Notes: a model not told the origin generated them from the sequence alone. Shown: positions 49,480 through 58,336, counted from the stretch's first letter. The stretch is 64,000 bases of DNA from Streptomyces sp. TLI_105 (GCF_900105415.1 NZ_FNSM01000001.1:6821501-6885500); one strand, 5' to 3'. Translations and numbers: made by a program.

Positions 49480-49949
49480 GACCGCTCCTCCCGCCGCTCC
49501 CCGGCGACCGGCCGCCAGTTCCAGGTGGTCCAGGTGTGCCGCTCGTCCTCGTTCAGGACGCCCGGCACCACCTCGACCTCGGTCCCGACGGCGAGGTCGG
49601 CCGTCGTCACGCCCGGCGCCGCCTGCCCGAGGACCACCATCGCCTCGGCCGCGAGCTCGACGGCGACGAGGGTGTACGGCTCCCAGGGCGCGTCCGGGTC
49701 GGAGACGTACGGGGCGGGCGGACGGTACCGGCCGTCGGTGTACGACCAGACCCGGCCGCGCGGCGAGAGCGGGACCTCGGCCAGCTCGCCGCCGCCCGGA
49801 CAGCCGGGGTTGCGGCACCAGTCGTCCTCCCGCGGGAAGAAGACCGACGCGCAGGCCGTGCAGCGGGTGCCGAGCAGCCGGAACTCCGCCTCCGGCACGG
49901 TGTCGTCGGTGAACCACCCGGCCACCACCGGTCTGCGCGTCCGTGCCAT
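49476..49949 (-). CDS. Zn-ribbon/OB-fold (DUF35) protein
   Basis: 157 residues. Zinc ribbon TRCTACASVFFPREDDWCRNPGC (four Cys), then the OB-fold with GRVWSYTDGRYRPPAPY, PYTLVAVELAAEAMVVLGQ and VGTEVEVVPG. DUF35 proteins form heteromers with thiolase-like partners and contribute to the acyl-CoA site. ATG 49949 with GGGAGGT upstream; first gene of the two-gene operon and 17 nt from the palindromic operator. Confidence 0.9.
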   Translation of the reverse strand: MARTRRPVVAGWFTDDTVPEAEFRLLGTRCTACASVFFPREDDWCRNPGCPGGGELAEVPLSPRGRVWSYTDGRYRPPAPYVSDPDAPWEPYTLVAVELAAEAMVVLGQAAPGVTTADLAVGTEVEVVPGVLNEDERHTWTTWNWRPVAGERREERS

Positions 49950-49965
49950 CGGGACCTCCCGTGAT

Positions 49966-49980
49966 CTGACGAAGCGTCAG
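49966..49980. promoter_or_regulatory. Palindromic operator CTGACG-N3-CGTCAG (second copy)
   Basis: CTGACGAAGCGTCAG, perfect 6-3-6, 17 nt upstream of the DUF35 start. Same half-sites and spacing as at 6608-6622. Confidence 0.65.
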
Positions 49981-50014
49981 AAGTGTGCCACGGTCGGTCG
50001 GCACTGAGAAGGGC

Positions 50015-50836
50015 TCAATGCCCGGCCACCGACCTCCGCGCCACGGGGAAGTCGAAGAACGTGCTCGGGAACGGCTCCGGCTTGAAGGTGAAGTGCCACC
50101 ACTCCTCGGGCAGGTTCACGAACCCCTGCTCGGCGAGCGCGCCCCCCAGCAGCTGCCGGTTGGCCCGCTGTGCGCCCTGGATCCGCGGGTCGTCGGTGTG
50201 CGAGCGAGTGTCGAAGCAGTCGTACCCGGTCCCCATGTCCACCGAGTTGTCCGGGAACCGCTCCGCCTGCGGAGCCCAGCACTCCACCAGCTCCTCACCC
50301 GGCACGTACGCGCGCGTGGGCGCCGCCGGCAGCCGCACGATCGTGAGGTCCACCGTCGACCCTCGGCTGTGACCGGACTTCTCCGCGATGTAACCGTCCG
50401 CGAACAGCCTCGACTTGTCGACGAGCGGATAGAACTCCTTCTTCATCCGCTCGTCCTCCAGGTCCTTCGCCCAGCGCACGAAGTGGTCCACGGCCCGCTG
50501 CGGCCGGTAGCAGTCGTACACCTTCAGCGTGTAGCCCCGGGCGAGCAGCCGGAGCTGCGCGCGGTGCAGCGCCTCGGCCGCCGGACGGGTCAGGATGCAC
50601 AGCGGCTGCCGGTAGCCGTCCACCGGCTCCCCGACGAAGTTGTGCTCGGTCGTGTAGCGCATCTCCTGGAGGATCGTCCGGTCCACGGAGCTCAGGGCCA
50701 CGAACTCCCGTGGCGCCTTGGGCTCCGGCGCGGCCGAGGCCGGGGGAGCGGGCGCGGCGACGGCTCCGGTGACGGCGAGCAGCCCGGCCGCGGCCGTGAC
50801 GGCGAGGGTACGAAGGGCGGTTGCGAGTCCTGTCAT
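50015..50836 (-). CDS. Secreted D-alanyl-D-alanine dipeptidase-like protein (VanX/M15D)
   Basis: 273 residues. Signal peptide (MTGLATALRTLAVTAAAGLLAVTGAVAAPAP region, cleavage near APPASAAP), then the M15 zinc peptidase: DCYRPQRAVDHF, SGHSRGSTVDLTIV (metal His and Asp), and PEEWWHFTF (catalytic Glu and third ligand His). The secreted form acts on peptidoglycan dipeptides or other D,D-peptides rather than giving vancomycin resistance by itself; no vanHA genes are nearby. ATG 50836 is used; GTG 50842 is possible. Divergent from the Nudix gene. Confidence 0.9.
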   Translation of the reverse strand: MTGLATALRTLAVTAAAGLLAVTGAVAAPAPPASAAPEPKAPREFVALSSVDRTILQEMRYTTEHNFVGEPVDGYRQPLCILTRPAAEALHRAQLRLLARGYTLKVYDCYRPQRAVDHFVRWAKDLEDERMKKEFYPLVDKSRLFADGYIAEKSGHSRGSTVDLTIVRLPAAPTRAYVPGEELVECWAPQAERFPDNSVDMGTGYDCFDTRSHTDDPRIQGAQRANRQLLGGALAEQGFVNLPEEWWHFTFKPEPFPSTFFDFPVARRSVAGH

Positions 50837-50894
50837 GCGCACCGTCTATCAGTTCCGGCAGCGCCGGGAAAGGGCGATCGCGTACGGTCGGGCC

Positions 50895-51395
50895 GTGAAG
50901 GACACCCACTGCTCCGCCTGCGGCGCCGCCCACCTCCCCGACGCCGGCTGGCCCCGCGCCTGCCCGGTCTGTGGCCACACCGCCTACCGCAACCCGCTGC
51001 CCGTCGCCGTCGCCCTCCTCCCCGTCACCGACGCGAAGGGAACGGGCCTCGTCGTCGTCACCCGCACCATCGAACCCGCGCGGGGCGGGGTCGCGCTGCC
51101 CGGCGGCTTCATCGACCACGGCGAGGACTGGCGCGCCGCCGTCGCCCGCGAACTGCGCGAGGAGACCGGCATCCCCGCCTCGGCCGAGGAGGTCCGCCTC
51201 GCCGACGCCCTGAGCTCCCCGGCCGGCCACCTCCTCCTCTTCGGCCTCCTTCCGCCCCGCCCGGCCGCCCAGCTCCCGCCGTCGGCCCCGACGGACGAGA
51301 CGAGCGGCCACCACGTGCTCACGGCACCCGAGGAGTTGGCCTTTCCGCTCCACACGGAGGCGGTACGGAAGTGGTTCGGTGGCGCTTACGGGTGA
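50895..51395 (+). CDS. Nudix hydrolase with N-terminal zinc ribbon
   Basis: 166 residues. HCSACGAAH...PRACPVCGHTAY is a four-Cys zinc ribbon; the Nudix box GGFIDHGEDWRAAVARELREETGI follows at about 70 with all consensus Gly, Glu and Arg residues. Hydrolyses a nucleoside diphosphate linked to another group; NudC-like ribbons hint at NADH or dinucleotide substrates. GTG 50895 is chosen because an ATG at 50835 would overlap the divergent dipeptidase start. Confidence 0.88.
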   Translation: MKDTHCSACGAAHLPDAGWPRACPVCGHTAYRNPLPVAVALLPVTDAKGTGLVVVTRTIEPARGGVALPGGFIDHGEDWRAAVARELREETGIPASAEEVRLADALSSPAGHLLLFGLLPPRPAAQLPPSAPTDETSGHHVLTAPEELAFPLHTEAVRKWFGGAYG

Positions 51396-51398
51396 TCT

Positions 51399-51532
51399 GG
51401 TGTCGGATGCTGGATCCCATCTCCGGTATCCAGCATCCAGCGCACGACATCCGCCGGAGGGATCCGATATCCGACACCCGATATTCGGCTATTGAATATG
51501 GGATCCGTCTACTGGATCCGTCTACTGGATCC
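51399..51532. repeat. Dense palindrome and tandem-repeat cluster with five GGATCC sites
   Basis: Between the convergent Nudix and GH31 genes: GGTGTCGGAT (51399-51408) pairs with ATCCGACACC (51469-51478); ATGCTGGAT (51407-51415) with ATCCAGCAT (51428-51436); ATATTC with GAATAT (51481-51499). Then GGATCCGTCTACT occurs twice in tandem (51501-51526), followed by a third GGATCC. Confidence 0.8.
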
Positions 51533-51539
51533 ACCCCCC

Positions 51540-53936
51540 TCACAGCCCCCGCACCACCACCGGCAGCCCCGGCTCCTCCACCCCCTCGTCCGTGACACGC
51601 TCCACCACCGCCCGGCCGTCCACGAGCCGCGACTGGTACCGCTCGATCGAGGCCGGCTCCCAGCCGTCCCCGGTGTCCCGCACGACGAGCCCGCCACCGG
51701 TCCGCCCGGCGGCGGGCGCCCACACCTCCAGGACGAGCTCGCCCCCCTCGCCCCGCACGGGCAGCACGGCCCCCGCCCGGGCCAGGACCGGTACCCGGGA
51801 GAGCGGCGCGTCGAGCAGCACCTGCCCCGGACCCTCGTACGCCCGCCCCGTCGCCGTGTCGTACCAGCGTCCGCGCGGCAGCCGCACCGCCCGCCGGTCC
51901 GCGCCCCGCGTCAGCACCGGCGCCACGAGCAGCGCGTCGCCGAGCAGGAACGCGTCCTCGCAGTCGCGCAGCGCCCGGTCCTCCGGCGTCCCCCACCACA
52001 CCGGGCGGACGTACGGTGCGCCCGTCATCCGGGCCAGCCGGGCCAGCGTCGTGAAGTACGGCCGCAGCCGCTCCCGTTCGGCCAGCGCCCCGCGTGCGTG
52101 CTCCAGGACCTCGGGGCCGAACTCCCACGGCTCCCGCCGCCCCGCGTCGATCGCCGCGTGCGTACGGAAGAGGGGGAGCCACGCGCCCAGCTGGTACCAG
52201 CGCAGGAACAGCTCCGGTGAGGGACTCCCGTCGAAACCGCCCACGTCCGGCCCCGAGTAGGGCACCCCGCACAGCCCCAGGCCCAGGACGAGGGCGAGCG
52301 AGGCCCGCAGCCCCGGCCACCCCGTCGCCACATCGCCGGACCAGGTGCCCCCGTACCGCTGCATGCCCACCCAGCCGGAGCGCGAGAAGAGGAAGGGCCG
52401 CTCGTCGGGGCGCAGCCGGCACAGCCCCTCGTACCCGGCCCGGGCCATCGCGAGCCCGTACACGTTGTGCGCCTCCCGGTGGTCGCCGCCCCGGCCCTCC
52501 AGCGCGTGCCGCGCCGAGCGGGGCAGCGTCGGGTCACCGAAGGGGACGAAGGACACCGGCTCGTTCATGTCGTGCCACACGCCCGCGAAGCCCTGCCGGA
52601 GGCGCTCCTCGTACAGGCCGCCCCACCACTCCCGCACCGCGGGATCCGTGAAGTCCGGGTAGGCGCACTCGCCGGGCCACACCACCCCGCGCACCTCCTG
52701 CCCGCGCGCGTCCTTGACGAAGGCGTCCACCGCCGCCCCGCCGTCGTACACCGGGTCGCCGGGTTCGGCCTTCACCGCCGGGTCCACGATCGACACCAGA
52801 CGCACCCCCTGCTCCCGCAGCTCCTCCGCGAGCCCCGGCAGATCGGGGAACCGCTCCCGGTCGACCGTGAACACCCGGTGCCCGTCGTAATGATCGATGT
52901 CCAGGTGCACGGCGGACAGCGGCAGCCCCCGCTCCCGGTACCCGGCCACCACCCGCCGCACCTCCCGCGCGCTGCCGAAGCCCCAGCGCGCGTGCTGCGG
53001 CCCGAGCGCCCAGGACGGCGGCAGCGCGGGCGCGCCCGTCAGCGCCGCCCAGCCGTGCAGTACGCGCGCGGGGGTGCCGACGACCACCCAGCAGCGCAGC
53101 GGCCCGCCCGTCATCCGCACCTCGCTGGTCCCCGGCCGGTCGTGCCCGGAACCGGCCCCCTCCTCGCCCTCGGCCAGGGTGACCCGGCCGTCCCAGGAGT
53201 TGTCGTGGAACGCCAGGTGCGTCCCGGCGTCCGAGACCACGAACTGGACGGGCATGGTCAGGTAGAGCGGATCGTCCCCGGGGTCGAAACCCCTCTGGGG
53301 GTCGGTGTTCCACAGCCGGTACGAGCCGTCCCGTAGGCGCGGCCCCGCCGCCCGCCCGCCGAGCCCGAAGAACCGGGCGTCGGCCGGCACCTCGCTGCGC
53401 TGCACCCACCGCGCGCCCCCCGACGCCGCCGGCCCGGCACCCGCCCCCGCCCCCGGTCCGGCGCCCTCGCCGGCCACCGGCTCCCACCAGCGCGGCGGCA
53501 GGTCCCGGCGGAGCAGCACCCCGCCCGGGGTCCGGAGCTCCACCGCCCCGTGCCGGGAGACCGTCACCGTCACCCGCTCCGACACGATCCGCCACCCGCC
53601 GTCGGTGTCCGGTTCGAGGGAGGCCCGCGGATCCGCGTCGGGCGCCTCGCCCGCCAGGGCGTACGAGGGAAGCGGCCCGGCCCCGTCCCACCCCCAGAAC
53701 ACCGTGCCGCCCGACGACACGCGGATCCGGAGCGAGGACCGGGCGAACCGGACGGTTCCCCCGCCCGGAGCCGGCTCCGCCTCCACCGCGAGCCCCGGCA
53801 CCCTGGCCCGCTCCGCCCCCCTGGGCGGCAGCCCCCACGTGTCCGTACGGCGCTGCCGCCACGCCGACCACACCATCCGCAAGCCCTGCACCGAACCGAA
53901 CACCTTCATCGAACGCACCAGTTCACGACCGTCCAT
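51540..53936 (-). CDS. GH31 family alpha-glucosidase/alpha-xylosidase
   Basis: 798 residues. An N-terminal beta-sandwich (1-270) then the (beta/alpha)8 barrel: HLDIDHYDGHRVFTVD, GVWPGECAYPDFTDP, the nucleophile in GVWHDMNEPVSFV, SRSGWVGMQRYGGTWSGDVATGW with the acid/base Asp, YSGPDVGGFDG, and RTHAAIDAGRREPW. No signal peptide, so intracellular, taking oligosaccharides after import. ATG 53936 fits the family start (MDGRELVRS); GTG 53945 and ATG 53909 are alternatives. Exact sugar specificity is not readable. Confidence 0.9.
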   Translation of the reverse strand: MDGRELVRSMKVFGSVQGLRMVWSAWRQRRTDTWGLPPRGAERARVPGLAVEAEPAPGGGTVRFARSSLRIRVSSGGTVFWGWDGAGPLPSYALAGEAPDADPRASLEPDTDGGWRIVSERVTVTVSRHGAVELRTPGGVLLRRDLPPRWWEPVAGEGAGPGAGAGAGPAASGGARWVQRSEVPADARFFGLGGRAAGPRLRDGSYRLWNTDPQRGFDPGDDPLYLTMPVQFVVSDAGTHLAFHDNSWDGRVTLAEGEEGAGSGHDRPGTSEVRMTGGPLRCWVVVGTPARVLHGWAALTGAPALPPSWALGPQHARWGFGSAREVRRVVAGYRERGLPLSAVHLDIDHYDGHRVFTVDRERFPDLPGLAEELREQGVRLVSIVDPAVKAEPGDPVYDGGAAVDAFVKDARGQEVRGVVWPGECAYPDFTDPAVREWWGGLYEERLRQGFAGVWHDMNEPVSFVPFGDPTLPRSARHALEGRGGDHREAHNVYGLAMARAGYEGLCRLRPDERPFLFSRSGWVGMQRYGGTWSGDVATGWPGLRASLALVLGLGLCGVPYSGPDVGGFDGSPSPELFLRWYQLGAWLPLFRTHAAIDAGRREPWEFGPEVLEHARGALAERERLRPYFTTLARLARMTGAPYVRPVWWGTPEDRALRDCEDAFLLGDALLVAPVLTRGADRRAVRLPRGRWYDTATGRAYEGPGQVLLDAPLSRVPVLARAGAVLPVRGEGGELVLEVWAPAAGRTGGGLVVRDTGDGWEPASIERYQSRLVDGRAVVERVTDEGVEEPGLPVVVRGL

Positions 53937-54151
53937 GCAGCTCACCCTGCCATTCGCCGGAGCGCGAACCGGTTCCGTTCAGCTGCCGTTCACCCGTGGT
54001 GGGAGCACATGTTCAACTGCCCGACCATGGGCGGGCAGACCTGGTGCGAAAGAGGATCACATGGCATCGTCCTGTCAGCCGCGTCACGCGCACACCCCAG
54101 CACGTGCGCGAGACACACGCAGACCCGCGTACAGCCAGGGAGCCGCCCCAA

Positions 54152-56125
54152 ATGACATCCGCAGCGCCGACCGAGCCGCTCTGGCAGCCCGACGAGGAAC
54201 GCATCGCCACGGCCGCCGTCACCCGCTTCCAGGCCTGGGCCGCCGAGCACCACGGCGCCCCGGCCGAGGGCGGGTACCCGGCGCTCCACCGCTGGTCGGT
54301 CGAGGACCTCGAAGCCTTCTGGCAGGCCGTCGTCGAGTGGTTCGACCTCCGTTTCTCCACCCCGTACGAGCGGGTCCTCGGCGACCGCTCGATGCCCGGT
54401 GCCGACTGGTTCCCCGGAGCCACCCTCAACTACGCCGAGCACGCCCTGCGCGCCGCCGACGAGCGCCCCCATGACACGGCCCTGCTCCATGTGGACGAGA
54501 CACATGAGCCCACGCCGGTCACCTGGGGCGAGCTCCGCCGCCAGGTCGGCTCCCTCGCCGCCGAGCTCCGCGCCCTCGGCGTGAACCCCGGCGACCGCGT
54601 CAGCGGCTACCTGCCCAACGTCCCGCAGGCCGTCGTCGCCCTCCTCGCCACCGCCGCCGTCGGCGCCGTGTGGACCTCCTGCGCCCCCGACTTCGGCGCC
54701 CGCAGCGTCCTCGACCGCTTCCAGCAGGTCGAGCCGGTCGTCCTCTTCACCGTCGACGGCTACCGCTACGGCGGCAAGGAGCACGACCGCCGCGACACCG
54801 TCGCCGAGCTGCGCGCCGAGCTGCCCACCCTCCGCGCCGTCGTGCACATCCCGCTCCTCGGCACCCCGGCCCCCGAAGGCACCCTCGCCTGGTCCGACCT
54901 GGTCGCCGCGGACGTCGAGCCGGTCTACGAGCAGGTGCCGTTCGCGCACCCGCTGTGGGTCCTGTACTCCTCCGGCACGACCGGCCTGCCGAAGGCGATC
55001 GTGCAGTCCCAGGGCGGCATCCTCGTCGAGCACGTCAAGCAGCTGGGCCTGCACTGCGACCTCGGCCCCGAGGACGTGTTCTTCTGGTACACCTCCACCG
55101 GCTGGATGATGTGGAACTTCCTCGTCTCCGGCCTCCTCACCGGCACGACCGTCGTCCTGTACGACGGCAGCCCCGGCTACCCCGACACCGCCGCCCAGTG
55201 GCGGGTCGCCGAGCGCACCCGCGCCACCCTCTACGGCACCTCCGCCGCGTACGTGATGGCCTGCGCCAAGGCGGAGGTCCACCCCGGCCGGGACTTCGAC
55301 CTCTCCGCCGTGAAGTGCGTCGCCACCACCGGCTCCCCGTTGCCCCCCGACGGCTTCCGCTGGCTCCACGACGAGGTCCGCGAGAACCTGTGGATCGCCT
55401 CCGTCAGCGGCGGCACGGACGTCTGCTCCTGCTTCGCGGGCGCCGTCCCCACGCTCCCCGTCCACATCGGCGAGCTCCAGGCGGCCGGCCTCGGCACCGA
55501 CCTCCAGTCCTGGGACCCCTCGGGGAAGCCCCTGATCGGCGAGGTCGGCGAACTCGTCGTCACCAACCCCATGCCGTCCATGCCGATCCACTTCTGGAAC
55601 GACCCCGACGGCAGCCGCTACCGCGACAGCTACTTCGAGATGTTCCCGGGCGTCTGGCGCCACGGCGACTGGATCACGATCACGGACCGAGGCTCGGTCG
55701 TCATCCACGGCCGCTCGGACTCCACCCTGAACCGCCAGGGCGTCCGGATGGGAAGCGCCGATATCTACGAGGCCGTCGAGCGCCTCCCCGAGATCCGCGA
55801 GTCCCTGGTCATCGGCCTGGAGGAGCCGGACGGCGGATACTGGATGCCGCTCTTCGTGCACCTCGTGGAGGGCGCCACCCTGGACGAGGAGCTGATCGAC
55901 CGCATCAAGCGGACGATCCGCAGCGAACTCTCCCCGCGCCACGTCCCCGACGAGATCATCGAGGTCCCGGGCGTCCCGCACACCCTCACGGGCAAGCGCA
56001 TCGAGGTCCCGGTCAAGCGCCTCCTCCAGGGCACCCCCCTGGCCAAGGCCGTCAACGCCGGCTCGGTGGACGACCTCGGTCTCCTCCACTTCTACGAGAC
56101 CCTCGCGGCCGACCGCCGAGGCTGA
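54152..56125 (+). CDS. Acetoacetate-CoA ligase (acetoacetyl-CoA synthetase)
   Basis: 657 residues, the usual length for AACS. Adenylate-forming enzyme: ATP + acetoacetate + CoA to acetoacetyl-CoA. N-terminal ACS-type cap (WFPGATLNYAEHAL), A3 YSSGTTGLPKAIVQSQGG, A5 region GGTDVCSCFAGAVPTLPVHIGELQ, HGDWITITDRGSVVIHGRSDSTLNRQGVRMGSADIY, and the C-terminal catalytic Lys in LTGKRIEVPVK. ATG 54152 with AGGGAG. Links to the fatty-acid/ketone acyl-CoA genes elsewhere in the window by chemistry only. Confidence 0.93.
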   Translation: MTSAAPTEPLWQPDEERIATAAVTRFQAWAAEHHGAPAEGGYPALHRWSVEDLEAFWQAVVEWFDLRFSTPYERVLGDRSMPGADWFPGATLNYAEHALRAADERPHDTALLHVDETHEPTPVTWGELRRQVGSLAAELRALGVNPGDRVSGYLPNVPQAVVALLATAAVGAVWTSCAPDFGARSVLDRFQQVEPVVLFTVDGYRYGGKEHDRRDTVAELRAELPTLRAVVHIPLLGTPAPEGTLAWSDLVAADVEPVYEQVPFAHPLWVLYSSGTTGLPKAIVQSQGGILVEHVKQLGLHCDLGPEDVFFWYTSTGWMMWNFLVSGLLTGTTVVLYDGSPGYPDTAAQWRVAERTRATLYGTSAAYVMACAKAEVHPGRDFDLSAVKCVATTGSPLPPDGFRWLHDEVRENLWIASVSGGTDVCSCFAGAVPTLPVHIGELQAAGLGTDLQSWDPSGKPLIGEVGELVVTNPMPSMPIHFWNDPDGSRYRDSYFEMFPGVWRHGDWITITDRGSVVIHGRSDSTLNRQGVRMGSADIYEAVERLPEIRESLVIGLEEPDGGYWMPLFVHLVEGATLDEELIDRIKRTIRSELSPRHVPDEIIEVPGVPHTLTGKRIEVPVKRLLQGTPLAKAVNAGSVDDLGLLHFYETLAADRRG

Positions 56126-56132
56126 GCACACG

Positions 56133-56178
56133 ACCGGGGCCCGCCGATCCGACCGGATCGGCGGGCCCCGGTCTTTTT
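56133..56178 (+). terminator. Intrinsic terminator after acetoacetyl-CoA synthetase
   Basis: 18-bp perfect stem (56133-56150 with 56155-56172), 4-nt loop, followed by CTTTTT: the most canonical Rho-independent terminator in the window. Confidence 0.85.
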
Positions 56179-56182
56179 CCGG

Positions 56183-57271
56183 TCAGCCCTTCGGCAGCTC
56201 CCCGCGCGCGGGGGCGGCCGCCTTGGCGAGCACGGCCGAGACCCCGAGGACCGTCCCGGTCCGCCCGGCCGACGTGTCCTCGGTGAGCACCGTGCGCTCA
56301 CCGAGGAACGCCGACGTCGTCCGGTCGAAGATCCACTGGGTCTGCTCGCCGTGGGAGGTACGGGCCACGGCGACGCCCTCGCGACCGGCCGCGTCCTTCG
56401 CGGACGGCAGCACGGTCACCCCGGGGATCCGCGCCGCCGCCTCGTACAGCGCGGCGGTGACCTTCGGCGGCGCCCAGGTCTCGGCGAGCAGGGTCCCGAT
56501 CGCGGTGAACGCCCGCTGGTCGGCGTCGCCCCCGTCCGCGCGCGTCTGGTCCCGGATCAGGCGCAACAGCACCGCCGGATCCGTGGGAAGGGTCGCCACG
56601 TACGCGTGCGTCGGGTTCGTGACGGAAGGCGGGGCCGCGGCGGCGGTGGTCTTCCGGGGCGTGGCCCCGCGATGCTCCAGCTCGTACACGGGCAGCTCGA
56701 CGCCGAGCTCCGTGTCGGCGGCACCGGGCTCGCGCAGCAGACCGGGCCGGCTGCCGTCGACGGAGAGCCACACCTCGCGCTGATGCGCGGGCGGCAGCGC
56801 GGCGGGACCACCGGCCGCGTCGCGCCCCGCGTGGGCGACGAGGCTCTTGACGTAGACGTACCCACCGGGCCGGGCGTCCGGCGCGGGAGCGGCGGCCGCG
56901 GCGAGCGCCGCACCGGACAGGACCCGCACGGCCTCGGGCGAGACGGGCTGTCCGGCCGAGATGCGGCCCGGGGAACCGGCCGACCCGTCCTGGGGCGCGA
57001 GCACGGCGACGCCGGCGACGACCGCGCAGGCGGCCACCGGCGCGGCGATCCAGCCGAGCCGGAGCCCCTGACGCGGACGGCGCGCACGCACCGGACGGGC
57101 GGTCGCGCCGTCCCCGCCGGCCAGGGCGGTCCGCAGGACGGCGTGCCTGAGGTGCTGGTTCCGCTCCGCCGTCAGATCGGGCACCGGAGGCGGGGGCAGC
57201 AGCTCGGCGAGCTCGGCACGCAGGAGCTCGTCCGCGTCGGCGCGCGACGGGCGGGGGGTGAAGGCGTTCAT
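56183..57271 (-). CDS. CU044_5270 family membrane-anchored protein, sigma-factor partner
   Basis: 362 residues. A cytoplasmic N-terminal segment (AELLPPPPVPDLTAERNQHLRHAVL), one membrane helix at about 74-92 (WIAAPVAACAVVAGVAVLA) and an outside domain with YVYVKSLVAH, REVWLSVDGSRPGL, LPTDPAVLLRLI, AALYEAAARIPGVTVL and DRTTSAFLGERTVL. This is the CU044_5270 family that follows ECF sigma genes in actinomycetes and may work as an anti-sigma or sensor. The start overlaps the sigma stop by 4 nt. Confidence 0.85.
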   Translation of the reverse strand: MNAFTPRPSRADADELLRAELAELLPPPPVPDLTAERNQHLRHAVLRTALAGGDGATARPVRARRPRQGLRLGWIAAPVAACAVVAGVAVLAPQDGSAGSPGRISAGQPVSPEAVRVLSGAALAAAAAPAPDARPGGYVYVKSLVAHAGRDAAGGPAALPPAHQREVWLSVDGSRPGLLREPGAADTELGVELPVYELEHRGATPRKTTAAAAPPSVTNPTHAYVATLPTDPAVLLRLIRDQTRADGGDADQRAFTAIGTLLAETWAPPKVTAALYEAAARIPGVTVLPSAKDAAGREGVAVARTSHGEQTQWIFDRTTSAFLGERTVLTEDTSAGRTGTVLGVSAVLAKAAAPARGELPKG

Positions 57272-58239
57272 GCCTGGTTCTCCGAGGTGGGTCGGGGCGC
57301 GAGGGCCGGGCGGACGGTCGAGTGGATGGAGCGGGAGCCGGGTACGGCGAGGGGGTCGGACGGGGGCGCCGGCACCGCGAGGGGTGGGGGCACGGTTCCC
57401 GGCGAGAGCGCAGGCACCGCCGAGGGGTCGGGCACCGGTCCCGGCACGGACACGGGCACCGTCAGGGCCCCGGGCATGGCGCTCGGCGACGGCAGCGGCA
57501 CCGCGGGGGATCCGGACACCGCGGGGAAACCGGACACCCGAGGGGCTCCAAGCACCGCGACGGATCCGCGTGCCTCCTCGGTGACGGAGCCGCGTGCCCC
57601 CTCGGCGGCGGGAAGCGAGCCGCCCGCCCCGGCCGGGGCACCGCCAGGGGCGGGCCGCCCGGCCGAGCGGACCGCCGCAGCGGCGGACCGCTCCCGGCGC
57701 CGCGCCGCGCGCAGTTCGGCCTCGGCGAGTTTCCGGAGCCGTTCACGGGCCCGGGACAGTCGGGAGCGGACGGTGCCGACCGGGATTCCCAGCGCCTCCC
57801 CGGCCGCGGCGTAGTCCAGGCCCGCCCACACCACGAGCGTGAAGACCTCGCGCTCACGCCGCCTGAGTCTGCCGAGCGCGGCACGGGCGGCGCGGATCTG
57901 CTCGCCGTCCGTCATCCGGGCGAGGACGTCGTCGGCGAAGTCCGGCAGGACGCCGCGCTCGGGGATACGGGCGAGCGCGGCGTCCCGCCTGCGCGCCTCG
58001 CGGGCCGCGCCGCGCATGATGTTGGTCGCGATGCCGAGCAGCCACGGCCGCAGGCTGCCGCCGTCGGCGTGCACCTTCCCGCGGCAGCGCCAGGCCTCCA
58101 GGAACGCGGCGGACACGACGTCCTCCGCGGCCGCCCGGTCCCCGCACACCCGGTAGGCGTAGTGGTACAGCACGCGTGCGTGCTCGTCGTACGCCTCGCC
58201 GAGCGCCGTGGGGTCCCCGGCGCGGAAACGATCTCTCAT
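57268..58239 (-). CDS. ECF-type sigma factor with long low-complexity C-terminal tail
   Basis: 323 residues. Region 2: YDEHARVLYHYAYRVCGDRAAAEDVVSAAFLEAWR and GSLRPWLLGIATNIMRGAAREARR; region 4: LRRREREVFTLVVWAGLDYAAAGEALGIPVGTVRSRLSRARERLRKL. The core ends near 175; the remaining about 145 residues are Pro/Ala/Ser/Val-rich without structure, unusual for ECF factors. ATG 58239. Its promoter (58257-58285) is the mirror image of the one in front of 58371-59996, implying autoregulation. Coupled to the CU044_5270 gene. Confidence 0.88.
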   Translation of the reverse strand: MRDRFRAGDPTALGEAYDEHARVLYHYAYRVCGDRAAAEDVVSAAFLEAWRCRGKVHADGGSLRPWLLGIATNIMRGAAREARRRDAALARIPERGVLPDFADDVLARMTDGEQIRAARAALGRLRRREREVFTLVVWAGLDYAAAGEALGIPVGTVRSRLSRARERLRKLAEAELRAARRRERSAAAAVRSAGRPAPGGAPAGAGGSLPAAEGARGSVTEEARGSVAVLGAPRVSGFPAVSGSPAVPLPSPSAMPGALTVPVSVPGPVPDPSAVPALSPGTVPPPLAVPAPPSDPLAVPGSRSIHSTVRPALAPRPTSENQA

Positions 58240-58256
58240 AGGTGATTCCACATCTG

Positions 58257-58285
58257 GCACTGGGCGATGGTTCGGCAGGGTTCCC
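58257..58285 (-). promoter_or_regulatory. ECF-type promoter driving the sigma gene
   Basis: Minus strand GGGAAC (58285-58280), 17 nt, CAGTGC (58262-58257). Part of a 21-bp inverted repeat (58280-58300 with 58322-58342, one mismatch) that makes the two divergent promoters mirror images. Confidence 0.7.
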
Positions 58286-58336
58286 GTGACCTGGGCCACA
58301 GGGCTTGCCGTGCCCCGCCGGTGTGGTCCAGGTCAC

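Noticed and set aside
50015..50836. Vancomycin-resistance gene vanX
   Set aside because: The protein has a signal peptide and no vanH/vanA/vanRS neighbours; secreted M15D dipeptidases are common in streptomycetes and do not by themselves give resistance.
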